Positions 9,530-18,065 of a stretch of 64,000 bases of DNA are shown here, in pieces; position 1 is the first letter of the stretch; the number at the start of each line of letters is the position of its first letter. The notes below the pieces were generated by a model. It was not told the DNA's origin and searched no databases. It worked only from the letters and a program-made list of their open reading frames with translations. Where the stretch lies: positions 1-64,000 of the forward strand of contig JACPGE010000119.1 of NCBI GenBank assembly GCA_016182605.1, written 5' to 3'. Both the position numbers and the translations under genes were made by a program. The stretch is from Candidatus Hydrogenedentota bacterium (lineage in GTDB: Bacteria > Hydrogenedentota > Hydrogenedentia > Hydrogenedentales > JAEUWI01).

Positions 9530-11605
9530 TCAGGGAAGCGGTGGGGAAGGGACCGCCATCCGCTGGGTGTACGCATTCTGGTGGGCCACTTTGGCCGCGG
9601 CGCTCAGTTCCGGATAGGGCGTGTCGGTCACGTCGACGAAGCCAATGTTGTAGTTCTCGCCGTCGTAGTGGCGGCCCGTGATGGGTTCGTCCACATACTG
9701 GAACCAATGGCAGCCAACGATGTTGGGGTGGGCAAGGGCGCTTGCGATGTACGCGGAATACGCATCGCCGCGCGCGGATTGATCGTCCACGGGAACGAGG
9801 CCCGTGTGAAACATGCCGCGGTCCCGCGCGCCGAAATGAAACTCGCCGATGAGGATGGGCTTGTCGATGCCATCCTCCCCGAGCCAGAATTCCGCGGGCA
9901 CCTTGCGGCGGTAGACGTTGAAACTGACCACATCCGCAATCGCCGCGCACGCGCGCACCGCCGCGCCGGGCATGGTGCTGAAACGGCAGCCGAGATAGAG
10001 TTGATTCGGGGTGTGGCGGCGGAAGGCTTCGCGGTAAACGCTGAAGTAGCGTTCGGCGAAAACCTTCAGGAAGGCGTCGAGATCGGCCTCGATAGTTTCC
10101 GTGTAGGCGGGCGGTTCACCGGGCGTGTTCCAAGTATTGACCTCAATGCCCCAGGCGGCGTTGAAGGCCGCAATATCGTCGCGGTAACGCTGGCGGAGAA
10201 ATTCCGCGAGCGCGGCGCGCGCGGGCTGCGAGACCGGGCTGCGCAAGACACCCTTCTTCACGCCCTCCCACGCGAGTTCATTGTCGATGAAATAGCCGAT
10301 ACACTTGGGATTCGCGCCATACTCCGCGGCGAGGCTGCCTGCCGCGCGATCGGCCGCCGCTTCAAAGGCGGGATCGTAGACATCAACCATCTTCGCCCAA
10401 TAACCGGTCGCGCCCTCAATCGCGGGCACGCCATGGGTGCCGCCGGAAGCCACGAAAGGCAGCGGACTCGCCTGAAGCACGGCGCCATCGCTCCAGTTGG
10501 CGATGGTGTTGAAGCCCCACTGTTGCAGGCGCGCATAGGCCGTGCCGCGCCATCGCGGCCACCAGTCCCCGCCATACTTGCGCAAGAGGTTGGCCTGATA
10601 AAAGCTGAAGGTGCGGCCCGCGCCCCCGATCGGATCGGCCATGCTGTGCGCCCCGCTGACGTGGGCATAGAGCGCGGCGAAAGGCGCCTCGTCCTCCGAG
10701 GGCAGCCACTCGAACCACGGCGCGCGCCGCTCCACGAAGGTCCGATCCCCCGTGTTGACGCAGTCGACGCCGAAGGAGAAGAAGAGACGGCCTTCGGGAG
10801 TGACGAGCCACCACTTGCCGCCGTGTTTTTCCGTGCGGAACCAGCCCGTGGCCTCCAGTTTCGGGCCCGCCGTCCAGCCGCCAAAAGCGTCGCGGTCCGG
10901 GAGGGGGCCCGTGAAGGCCGCCTCTTCCGCCGTGCGCCGCTCCTGGAGTTCCGAAAGCCCATGCAATTTGCCGGGCCACTCCGCGTGCATGTATTGGCCG
11001 AAGCGATCGACGAAGGGCAACGGCACCAGCGTTTCCAGGGGCGCGCCCTCGCCGAAGAGTTCCACCCGCTCAATGAGAAAGCGCTGCTCCTCATAGGGTC
11101 CGTTGAGGAAGAACTGGAACGCGGTGATCTTCGACGGATCCACTATCGCGCCACTGGCCACCGGACCGCGCACCGGCACACCGCGCATGCCCCAAAGAAA
11201 ATCGCTGTCGCCCCGGCTGAAGTACGCGCTGACGGTTCCAGACTTGCCGGGCTCGATGGACTGCTGCACCGTGATGCAGTGATCCAGGCCGTCGGCGCCC
11301 GCATTGTCCACACGCAGATAGATCATCAGCGGCGCCCCCCCCGGATTGTGGAGCACAGCCCGGACGCCCGCATGGCTGCTCCAATCCCACGGCGTGTCCC
11401 CCGCGGAGAAGAGCACATGGGGCCAGGGCACCGTGGGCGTGCACCGCGCCTCCAGCGCGGGCGCGCCATTGAAATCGACGGTTTGCACCGTGGCGGCATC
11501 GAGTTGGGGCGCCGGCAGGGCAAGCGGAGTGACGCGCTCCTGAGCCGCGGCCATCAGGGGAAACAGCAAGGCAAGACTGGTGGTGAGGACATCCTGCATG
11601 TTCAT
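9530..11605 (-). CDS. Exported clan GH-A glycoside hydrolase, beta-agarase (GH50)-like
   Basis: A 691-residue exported enzyme predicted to hydrolyse a beta-linked polysaccharide. The signal peptide is at residues 1-22. Residues about 30-190 form a beta-sandwich, carbohydrate-binding-like region. The barrel begins with GGKWWLVTPEGRLFFSFG, a signature shared with GH50 and related agarase-like enzymes. Clan GH-A catalytic residues are visible: the acid/base Glu after Asn in YFIDNELAWE, and the nucleophile Glu in LIGEFHFGARD near the C-terminus. The substrate may be agarose-like or another marine or plant glycan; the sequence alone does not decide. It is encoded 109 bases upstream of the CHASE kinase on the same strand, without clear coupling. 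Confidence 0.82.
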   Translation of the reverse strand: MNMQDVLTTSLALLFPLMAAAQERVTPLALPAPQLDAATVQTVDFNGAPALEARCTPTVPWPHVLFSAGDTPWDWSSHAGVRAVLHNPGGAPLMIYLRVDNAGADGLDHCITVQQSIEPGKSGTVSAYFSRGDSDFLWGMRGVPVRGPVASGAIVDPSKITAFQFFLNGPYEEQRFLIERVELFGEGAPLETLVPLPFVDRFGQYMHAEWPGKLHGLSELQERRTAEEAAFTGPLPDRDAFGGWTAGPKLEATGWFRTEKHGGKWWLVTPEGRLFFSFGVDCVNTGDRTFVERRAPWFEWLPSEDEAPFAALYAHVSGAHSMADPIGGAGRTFSFYQANLLRKYGGDWWPRWRGTAYARLQQWGFNTIANWSDGAVLQASPLPFVASGGTHGVPAIEGATGYWAKMVDVYDPAFEAAADRAAGSLAAEYGANPKCIGYFIDNELAWEGVKKGVLRSPVSQPARAALAEFLRQRYRDDIAAFNAAWGIEVNTWNTPGEPPAYTETIEADLDAFLKVFAERYFSVYREAFRRHTPNQLYLGCRFSTMPGAAVRACAAIADVVSFNVYRRKVPAEFWLGEDGIDKPILIGEFHFGARDRGMFHTGLVPVDDQSARGDAYSAYIASALAHPNIVGCHWFQYVDEPITGRHYDGENYNIGFVDVTDTPYPELSAAAKVAHQNAYTQRMAVPSPPLP

Positions 11606-11802
11606 GCACGTAGCCTAGCGCGAAGGGCGGACGCTATTCCAATGAGCAAGGGGGGGAAGCCAGGCAATGCAAAAGGATGAAGAGGGCTCCAAGAAGCCGG
11701 CAAATTTTCCCATGCGATCAACCTCCCCTTCAGAATGCCCACGGCTGTCTGCGCGTGATCGCGCATGTGTGCCAGGTAGACCCGGTCGTCATGCCGCGAC
11801 AT
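11602..11802 (-). pseudogene. Truncated HepT-like (HEPN, DUF86) toxin remnant
   Basis: The frame starts MSRHDDRVYLAHMRDHAQTA, which matches the conserved start of HEPN/HepT ribonucleases, and it overlaps the end of the nucleotidyltransferase gene by 14 bases as in intact modules. Similarity is lost after about 27 residues (around 11722), and the frame stops at 66 residues, whereas HepT proteins are about 110-150. The C-terminal Rx4-6H catalytic motif is absent. It is most likely a decayed toxin gene. Confidence 0.65.
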
Positions 11803-12094
11803 TGAGTGTCTCCGCTTCCCGAAGCACCTCATCGCGAAAATACCGGCTCAAGGAGCTTGGTGTGCTCAAATCCACTTTGCGCCCCAGCAAGTCCGAGAGC
11901 TCGATTTCAATTTCCGCAAAGCCGGACAAACCGATGCGCTTTCCCGGGGCAAACTCCACCAACACGTCCACATCGCTCAGCGGGGTGAAGTCATCCCGCA
12001 AGACCGAGCCGAACAGGGACAATTTGGCAATGCGATGCTTCGCACAGAATGCCCGAATGGCATCGTCCGGTATCGTTATGTTGCCGGTTTTCAT
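11789..12094 (-). CDS. MNT-type nucleotidyltransferase antitoxin (MntA-like)
   Basis: A 101-residue minimal nucleotidyltransferase. The active-site signature GSVLRDDFTPLSDVDVLVEF (about residues 30-49) gives the GSxxR and SDxDxxV pattern that binds metal and nucleotide. A third acidic position lies in the KVDLST stretch. In characterised MntA/HepT pairs this protein AMPylates and silences the HEPN toxin. Here the toxin frame that overlaps its end is truncated, so the antitoxin may be orphaned. The start at 12094 has AGGAG 8-9 bases upstream; an in-frame upstream extension looks non-coding. Confidence 0.88.
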   Translation of the reverse strand: MKTGNITIPDDAIRAFCAKHRIAKLSLFGSVLRDDFTPLSDVDVLVEFAPGKRIGLSGFAEIEIELSDLLGRKVDLSTPSSLSRYFRDEVLREAETLNVAA

Positions 12095-12536
12095 GGCGGC
12101 TACTCCTGGTTCATATTGTATCCGGTTGCGCCCACAGGGACCATAGTGCTCAATTCCGGTTTTTTTGTGCTTCCCGGCGCTCTCTGCGTTTCTTGTGGCC
12201 AAGAGAATGTCAACCACAGAGATCGCAAAGATCGCAGAGAAAGATTCTGTCAATTTCCCCTTTTTGCTCACGGCGTTCGTTGAACTTCAAAATACAAAAA
12301 ACAGAAGGAGCGCGATGGTTCCGCCTCTCGTCGAGCGAAAAGCCAAGCGGGATGCCAAGGTCAATCGCGGGCATCTGTTGCCATGGCGCAAGAAATTAAC
12401 GTTAAGCCGGAACTATTGTATCGAGTCGAAACGCTTTTGTGGCCGCTTCGGCTATAGGTTCTACAAACCATACTCTGGTGCTACAATGAATTGCAACGTC
12501 GTTGAGGCAACATCGACTAAAAAGGCACAGGACAGC
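12095..12536. other. Intergenic region between divergent MNT and primase-helicase genes
   Basis: About 440 bases with no convincing gene. It holds an imperfect inverted repeat (12180-12240, listed separately). The helicase frame is open upstream through this stretch, but its translation has no domain character and it crosses the repeat, so I treat it as leader DNA. An alternative ATG at 12486 lacks a ribosome binding site. Confidence 0.5.
12180..12240. repeat. Imperfect inverted repeat with AC-CACAGAG-type arms
   Basis: The left arm CTCTCTGCGTTTCTTGTGG (12180-12198) is largely the reverse complement of the right arm, which begins ACCACAGAGATCGCAAAG at 12212 and ends CGCAGAGA at 12240. This kind of CACAGAG/CTCTGTG palindrome recurs as an intergenic repeat in many environmental bacterial genomes. 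Only one copy is visible in this window. Confidence 0.5.
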
Positions 12537-14990
12537 ATGTTGAATGATGACGAGAGACAAGGCCAAGCATTGGCCGAGGCGAGAGACGAGATCCGTCGTC
12601 TCCAAGAGGAAAACAGACGGCTAAAGGCAATTCTTGGCGCATTCTCCGTGAAGACCGGTGGCGCCATCCTGGCATCGCTTTCCGAGGCACAGCCCGCGCC
12701 AAAACGGCCGCCAGTACCGCCGCTCCCGCCATCGCGCGATATGGAGGCCATCGCTTCCGGACGCATTCGACTCTTTCGCTCGCTGTTTCGCGGCAGGGAG
12801 GAGATTTACGCCGTACGATGGGAGAGCAAGAAAGGCAAGTCTGGCTATTCGCCCGCCTGCGCACACGAGTGGGACCCGGTACTATGCAAGAAACCTGGTG
12901 GTAAATGCACGAACTGCAGTTACTTTCCGCTTACGGACGATGCCGTCCGCGCCCATCTGCTTGGGCAGAAAACCATCGGCATCTACCCTCTATTGAAAGA
13001 TGAAACTTGCTGGTTTCTGGCCGCCGACTTTGACAAGGATGGCTGGCGCGAGGACGCTCTGGCGTTCCTTGAAACAAGCCGGGCAATGAATGTGCCCGCG
13101 TACCTGGAACGTTCGCGCTCAGGTAAGGGAGCTCACGTATGGATTTTCTTCGAACAAGCCGAGCCAGCGTCGTTGGCCAGGAAACTGGGCAGCGCAATTC
13201 TGACTGTCACGATGGAGAAACGCCATCAAGTTGGACTGAGTTCCTATGATCGCTTGTTCCCGAACCAGGATACGATGCCAAAAGGCGGATTCGGAAATCT
13301 TATAGCAGCTCCTTTGCAGCGTGGACCGCGAGAAGCGGGCAACAGTGTTTTCGTAAGTGACGATATTGAGCCATACCCCAATCAATGGGACCACCTCGCG
13401 TCGGTTAAACGACTCTCCAGCGGCATGCTTGATTCAATCGTACGCGATGCCGAACGGCGGGACTTGGTCATGGGCGTCCGCTTGCCTATAATGGATGAAT
13501 CGTCCAACAAGGAGCCTTGGGCGCTACCCCCGTCACGAAGATATGCTGAACTTCCGATTACGGGCCCATTGCCGAGGCGCTTGACTGTGATCAGGGGCAA
13601 TCTGTTGTACCTGGAGAAGAGTTTACTGACTTCTGCACTGACCGACCGCATTATACGCTTGGCAGCGTTTCAGAATCCGGAATTCTATGCAGCACAGGCA
13701 ATGCGTCTATCCACATTCGGAAAACCACGTGTTATCGGTTGTGCGGAAGAGTTTCCAGATCACATAGGGCTTCCCCGCGGATGCTTTGCCGATCTAAGAG
13801 CGCTTCTCGATGCGCACAGGATCGAGCTCGAGGTCAGAGATGAGCGGTTTAGAGGATCAGATGCAGAGTTCACTTTCAAAGGGGAGCTTCGCAGTGAGCA
13901 GCACGTGGCTGCCGGGAATCTTCTTAAGCAGGACGATGGTGTACTCGTTGCGCCGCCTGGCTTCGGTAAGACTGTTCTGGCTGCATGGGTCATTGCCCAA
14001 CGCAATGTGAATACGCTCGTCCTCGTTCATCGCACAGCGCTCTTGGAACAATGGCATGAACAACTCGCCCTCTTCTTGGATGTTAAGAAGGAATCGATCG
14101 GGGCCTTGGGTAGTGGACGGCGAAAAGCGACCGGTATACTGGACGTCGGAATGCTGCAGAGTCTTCAACGGAAAGGACAAGTAGCCGGCCTCGTCGCGGA
14201 TTACGGCTTCATAATCGTAGACGAGTGTCATCATCTTTCGGCTTTCACATTCGAGCGTATTATGAAAGCGGCAAGAGCCAGGTACGTCCTTGGGCTGACG
14301 GCCACCCCCATTCGCAAGGACGGTCACCACCCCATCATATTCATGCAATGTGGACCGATTCGGCATCGGGTCAGCGCCAGGCAGTCCTTGGCGAATCGCC
14401 CGTTCCAGCATATAATGATTCCGCGTGAAACGAGCATGGTTGTGGATGCGCCAGAGCCTTCGATCCATGATATCTACCAGGCCCTCATACAGGACGTGGT
14501 GCGGAATCGTCAAATCGTGGACGACATCGAGTCAGCTCTGAACTTCGGGCGGTCGCCTATCGTGCTTACCGAGCGCGTCGCCCATCTTAGAATTTTGGAA
14601 TCGATGTTGGGCGCGCGAATAGACAAGATCCTTGTCTTGAAAGGCGGTATGGCGTCCGCCGGGCGAGCGTCCACACAACACGCGCTCTCAACAGGTGGCG
14701 AGGAAAAGCCATCTGTCATTCTTGCCACAGGCAGATTCATTGGCGAAGGGTTCGATTGTTCCCGGCTCGACACACTGTTTCTGGCCATGCCCATTTCCTG
14801 GCGCGGCACATTGGAACAATACGTCGGACGCCTGCATCGATTGCACGAAGGCAAGCGCGAAGTGCGTGTTTATGACTACTTGGACAGAAATGTGCCGATG
14901 CTTTCCCGCATGTACACAAAGCGGCTTCGTGGTTACCGGGCAATGGGGTACTCGATTGTGGATCAGGAAAGGCAGTTGACGATTCCGTGA
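12537..14990 (+). CDS. TOTE-type archaeo-eukaryotic primase fused to SF2 helicase
   Basis: An 817-residue protein. A short coiled coil (residues about 5-35, EIRRLQEENRRLK) precedes a Cys cluster (CKKPGGKCTNC, about residue 120). An archaeo-eukaryotic primase domain follows. Its metal-binding DxD lies in FLAADFDKDGW, its SxH-like motif in SGKGAHVWIFF, and it has the hallmark QDTMPKGGFGNLIAAPLQ. The C-terminal half is a superfamily 2 helicase of the XPB-like COG1061 type: Walker A PPGFGKT, Walker B DECHH, TATP, GEGFDCSRLD and the arginine-finger motif QYVGRLHR. Such fusions are described as cores of the TOTE conflict systems, presumed anti-invader elements. All catalytic motifs look intact. The start at 12537 begins the coiled coil and has only a weak AGG upstream; 12486 is an alternative. 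Confidence 0.87.
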   Translation: MLNDDERQGQALAEARDEIRRLQEENRRLKAILGAFSVKTGGAILASLSEAQPAPKRPPVPPLPPSRDMEAIASGRIRLFRSLFRGREEIYAVRWESKKGKSGYSPACAHEWDPVLCKKPGGKCTNCSYFPLTDDAVRAHLLGQKTIGIYPLLKDETCWFLAADFDKDGWREDALAFLETSRAMNVPAYLERSRSGKGAHVWIFFEQAEPASLARKLGSAILTVTMEKRHQVGLSSYDRLFPNQDTMPKGGFGNLIAAPLQRGPREAGNSVFVSDDIEPYPNQWDHLASVKRLSSGMLDSIVRDAERRDLVMGVRLPIMDESSNKEPWALPPSRRYAELPITGPLPRRLTVIRGNLLYLEKSLLTSALTDRIIRLAAFQNPEFYAAQAMRLSTFGKPRVIGCAEEFPDHIGLPRGCFADLRALLDAHRIELEVRDERFRGSDAEFTFKGELRSEQHVAAGNLLKQDDGVLVAPPGFGKTVLAAWVIAQRNVNTLVLVHRTALLEQWHEQLALFLDVKKESIGALGSGRRKATGILDVGMLQSLQRKGQVAGLVADYGFIIVDECHHLSAFTFERIMKAARARYVLGLTATPIRKDGHHPIIFMQCGPIRHRVSARQSLANRPFQHIMIPRETSMVVDAPEPSIHDIYQALIQDVVRNRQIVDDIESALNFGRSPIVLTERVAHLRILESMLGARIDKILVLKGGMASAGRASTQHALSTGGEEKPSVILATGRFIGEGFDCSRLDTLFLAMPISWRGTLEQYVGRLHRLHEGKREVRVYDYLDRNVPMLSRMYTKRLRGYRAMGYSIVDQERQLTIP

Positions 14991-15132
14991 CCCGGCAGTC
15001 TCGGTTCAGTGCGCTTCATGAGGCTCATCGCATGCTTATTCCGGCGATTCCGGCCGGTTCATCCGAAGGAAGGCGCCCCGCGCGAACGCAGGCTTGTTAG
15101 ACGCAATAAGGAAACCACCAGCCGCTTGCCGG

Positions 15133-15158
15133 CTTCACCCTTGAACTTCACCCTTGAA
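15133..15158. repeat. Two tandem copies of a 13-base repeat
   Basis: CTTCACCCTTGAA occurs twice head to tail in the 284-base gap between the primase-helicase and DUF6398 genes. With only two copies and no spacers it is a simple slippage duplication, not an array. Confidence 0.7.
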
Positions 15159-15274
15159 CTGGCCGCAAGAATGCTGTTGAATGGACACGCCGCCGCCTAT
15201 CGAACGGCCGTCCATTTGGGATGACGGCGCCGCAGCCATGGCGCAATTTTGCAGTACGCAAATAAGGAAACAGA

Positions 15275-15847
15275 ATGATGACAGGAAACGACAGGGCCCC
15301 CAAGGCCAATCGAGCCGGCCGTTTGAACGCAGGCGCTCCAATGGCCCGTGCCGGCTGGTTTGACGAAGTCGCCGGATTAATGGACACTTTTTGTGATGCC
15401 CGCCTCAACGCCGAGTACAAGTTGCATTGCCGTGAAATGGCCCGCGCCCTGTGCCGTAAACGCTCCCTTGTCCTCAGTGGAAAGTCCGAGAGTTGGGCCG
15501 CTGGAATAGTCTATGCCTTGGGGCAAGTGAATTTCCTCATGGACCCAAGTCAGAACCCGCACGCGACCTCCGCTGAGATTGCCAAGAGCCTTGGCGTCTC
15601 CATTTCCACGATGCAGGCTAAAGCAACCACCATCCGCAAGGCACTGAAGCTGTTCCAATTCCATCCGAATTGGACGTTGCCCAGCAAGGTGGACGACAAT
15701 CCGGTAATCTGGCTGCTGGAGGTAAACGGCATCCTCATGGACATCCGCCGGGCTCCACGCGACGTGCAAGTCCTCGCCTGCGAGAAGGGGCTCATACCCT
15801 ACGTTCCGGGGGACCGGGATGGGTCAACCGGAGTGAAGATTGAGTAG
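15275..15847 (+). CDS. DUF6398 domain protein
   Basis: A 190-residue soluble protein matching the DUF6398 family over residues about 35-180. Its conserved stretches are LVLSGKSESWAAGIVYALGQ and VNFLMD, a helix-turn-helix-like segment (SAEIAKSLGVSISTMQAKA, about residues 108-126), and LDDNP-like VDDNPVIWLLEVNG followed by EKGLIPYVPGD. The segment resembling a DNA-binding helix-turn-helix suggests a nucleic-acid role, but no function is established. AAGGA lies 7-8 bases before the ATG. It sits between the primase-helicase and a SEC-C protein, all on the same strand but separated by 200-300 bases, so co-transcription is possible but not shown. Confidence 0.82.
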   Translation: MMTGNDRAPKANRAGRLNAGAPMARAGWFDEVAGLMDTFCDARLNAEYKLHCREMARALCRKRSLVLSGKSESWAAGIVYALGQVNFLMDPSQNPHATSAEIAKSLGVSISTMQAKATTIRKALKLFQFHPNWTLPSKVDDNPVIWLLEVNGILMDIRRAPRDVQVLACEKGLIPYVPGDRDGSTGVKIE

Positions 15848-16080
15848 GCCTTTCGTCTGAAATCGTTGTCGCGGCGGCTTTGTTGACGTTTGGCGTAACG
15901 GGCCGGGGCTGCACCTTGCCGAGGCGCGCGATTCCAAGGCGGAGCGCATGCTTGAGCGCGCCAGGAGAGCAAGGTGTACTCATGGGTATCCTGCGAAGCA
16001 GGTCGAGCGGAAGAACCTGTCCGTCGCTTGCTGAGCGGAAGTGTGTGCATCAATTGCACACCTGTATGAAAGGCATTTTG

Positions 16081-16983
16081 ATGATGAACCTGTCGCCTCT
16101 CGTATATGACAGTAACGGTGAACTCCGTGCGATATGCTTGCGGCGCGGGCCCTATGTGGAAAAGACATTTACGGTGGAACTCATCGCATGCGGGAACCCA
16201 TTGTGCGTCTGCCAGGAAATCACCCTGCGCTGCTTCCAGGCGCTTCGGGAACCGGCCGCGCGTCCCATTTGCGTCGACATAGGGCTGGACCTGCGGCAAC
16301 GAAGCGTCTCACCTTCAGCGAGGGGCAAACTATTGACGGCGGGGGGCACGAGCTTGGCCGAGAAACTGGTAATGGAGTTGGGCGACGAGGATTGGCGGGA
16401 TCTGTACGAGCGGTTTTACAAGTTGAAACAAGCCCAAACCGAGAACGTGAGTTGCGGGAGTCTAATCGCGGCCTTCCCTTCAGAGAACATGAGCGATCCC
16501 AGCTTGATGGTCGCCTACAAGGAGATCTTCCCTTGGGGTAACGCGTTCGATTTCAAGCGAGAGCAAGAACTTTGGCTCATCGACGATCAACACTGCGTAA
16601 ATCCCGCGTGCGACTGTCAAAACGCCGTGGTCACGTTCCTGCGTACCGCAGTCTCCTCCCATGGCCGCGCTAAAGTCGCCCAAGAAATGTCTCCCGCGCG
16701 ATATGACGTTGAGCGTGACGTGTTTGAAGCGTTGCAACCTCCTTGGACGGACACTCCGCGATTGGAAGTCCTTGTTAACGCCCTTCGCGATGCTCACCCC
16801 ACTGTGGCCCGGGACATGCGAAATCGCCGTCTACAACTTCGAACCTTGTATCAAGTTGCCGTCAATCGCGAACGCCCGAAAATGCCGCCTCGTCCCGTTC
16901 AACGCCGGGACATCCGCCCCAACGACCACTGTCCCTGCGGCAGTGGACTGAAGTTCAAAAAATGCTGCGGAAAGTTCGCGTGA
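16081..16983 (+). CDS. SEC-C zinc-binding protein with two CxNPxCxCQ modules
   Basis: A 300-residue soluble protein ending in a SEC-C zinc motif (RPNDHCPCGSGLKFKKCCGK), the same short module found at the end of SecA. Upstream, two related Cys clusters, CGNPLCVCQE near residue 38 and CVNPACDCQN near residue 173, suggest an internal duplication with further metal sites. The middle and the stretch before the tail are helical with no recognised enzyme motif. The start at 16081 is preferred because AAGG lies 7 bases upstream; ATG at 16066 is an alternative. The function is unknown, perhaps zinc-dependent binding of protein or nucleic acid. Confidence 0.75.
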   Translation: MMNLSPLVYDSNGELRAICLRRGPYVEKTFTVELIACGNPLCVCQEITLRCFQALREPAARPICVDIGLDLRQRSVSPSARGKLLTAGGTSLAEKLVMELGDEDWRDLYERFYKLKQAQTENVSCGSLIAAFPSENMSDPSLMVAYKEIFPWGNAFDFKREQELWLIDDQHCVNPACDCQNAVVTFLRTAVSSHGRAKVAQEMSPARYDVERDVFEALQPPWTDTPRLEVLVNALRDAHPTVARDMRNRRLQLRTLYQVAVNRERPKMPPRPVQRRDIRPNDHCPCGSGLKFKKCCGKFA

Positions 16984-17158
16984 GTACGTGGGGAAACGTA
17001 TTCCGCGCTTGCGGTGCAGTACGCGCGCGCACGGCCTGCACACGTGAATCTTGCGTCCCCGTGCATATCCCAAAGTCCCGATCCACCCTTATCCCACGAC
17101 CCGGCGGCCGCCAGGCCAATGGTATTTGCAACATAAAAGCTGCGCGGGAAACGAAGAA

Positions 17159-17185
17159 AGGGACTTGCGCTATGCGCAAGTCCCT
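17159..17185 (-). terminator. Intrinsic terminator of the initiator tRNA unit
   Basis: A perfect 12-base-pair hairpin (AGGGACTTGCGC with GCGCAAGTCCCT, three-base loop) begins 8 bases past the tRNA on the minus strand and is followed there by TTTCTTCGTTT. Confidence 0.85.
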
Positions 17186-17193
17186 CATACTAT

Positions 17194-17270
<77 letters not shown>

Positions 17271-17289
17271 TCAATGACGATCTAGATAA

Positions 17290-17319
17290 ATGATAGCAAA
17301 GAAAGGGAGTGTAATTCAA
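17290..17319 (-). promoter_or_regulatory. Promoter of the initiator tRNA
   Basis: On the minus strand there is TTGAAT (17314-17319), an 18-base spacer, and TATCAT (17290-17295). Together with the hairpin at 17159-17185 it makes a self-contained tRNA transcription unit. Confidence 0.6.
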
Positions 17320-17349
17320 GCCGTGGCGGGCCTTAATTGACGGGTGGGG

Positions 17350-17393
17350 GAAAAAAACTTCGCCGTCCCGATTCGCATCGGTACGGCGAAGTT
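17350..17393 (-). terminator. Intrinsic terminator of the zinc-ribbon gene
   Basis: An 11-base-pair outer stem (AACTTCGCCGT with ACGGCGAAGTT) encloses an inner CCGAT/ATCGG stem. On the minus strand it is followed by a run of seven T. It lies 17 bases beyond the stop codon at 17410. Confidence 0.88.
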
Positions 17394-17409
17394 CCAACAA
17401 CGGAAACGA

Positions 17410-17871
17410 TTATTCAAAAACCGCCTTAAAGTACTCTTTGTTGTCCAAAAGGCGGAGATCGACATTCTTGAAGCTTTCGATCTCTTCCACGGTGATGTTG
17501 CTGGAAGGATTGTTCCCATAGGGATCGATTCTGCCGGTAGCCGTATGGTTGTCGTCGTCCAGATCATGGCTTTCGGAGAAATCGCCGCTCATGAATTCCG
17601 GACCTTCGGTCTCTTCGGGCTGGTTGTCGAAGAGGCGGTCTACGCGGTCGCGGATGAAGCCACCGAGCACTTCGAGCAGGTGAGCGCGCTTGTCCGAAGT
17701 GGATCCCTGATTCATGAGTTCGGTGTCCAGCGCGAGCACGCGACCACTGAAGATGGCGACCATGCCTTGGCATTCAGGGCACGGTCCCACGATGATGGCA
17801 CCGAGGGGCGGCAGCATGATCTGCCCCTGGGCAGCGCAGTGGGGACACTTAACTTCAATCAGAGAGAGCAT
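17410..17871 (-). CDS. Zinc-ribbon hypothetical protein
   Basis: A 153-residue soluble protein. The N-terminus carries two Cys pairs (CPHC near residue 9, CPEC near residue 31) forming a zinc ribbon. The middle is acidic and probably disordered (DLDDDNH region). A conserved-looking C-terminal segment (ITVEEIESFKNVDLRLLDN) follows. The start at 17871 is chosen because AGGAG lies 8 bases upstream; the ATG at 17877 would leave only two bases between AGGAG and the start. I do not recognise the family. It may bind nucleic acid or protein through the zinc ribbon. Confidence 0.75.
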   Translation of the reverse strand: MLSLIEVKCPHCAAQGQIMLPPLGAIIVGPCPECQGMVAIFSGRVLALDTELMNQGSTSDKRAHLLEVLGGFIRDRVDRLFDNQPEETEGPEFMSGDFSESHDLDDDNHTATGRIDPYGNNPSSNITVEEIESFKNVDLRLLDNKEYFKAVFE

Positions 17872-18065
17872 CGGCATAACTCCTTTACAGTTACCCCAGT
17901 TAGATGGGAACCGCCCCCGATTCCTGCAATTAAGGTACTGCTAACTCAAAGGGATTGTAGCATCAGCGTGGTTTTTTTTGCAAATCCCGCCGGATATGCG
18001 GGATATTTTGAGGTGGTTAAATGAAAAAACTGGAAATTTACCGCAATTGACAAGTACAAAGCGTT

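Noticed and set aside
9269-11680. Long open frame opposite the agarase-like gene
   Set aside because: High GC content opens antisense frames. The minus-strand protein has a signal peptide and catalytic motifs, and the antisense one has neither.
12165-12536. N-terminal extension of the primase-helicase frame
   Set aside because: The open frame crosses an inverted repeat, has no domain character and no ribosome binding site at its start.
15133-15158. CRISPR-like repeat
   Set aside because: Only two directly adjacent 13-base units with no spacers, and no cas genes in the window.
11722-16983. Mobile element carrying the accessory genes
   Set aside because: No transposase, integrase, tRNA-end duplication or clear target-site duplication was found, although gene content looks accessory.
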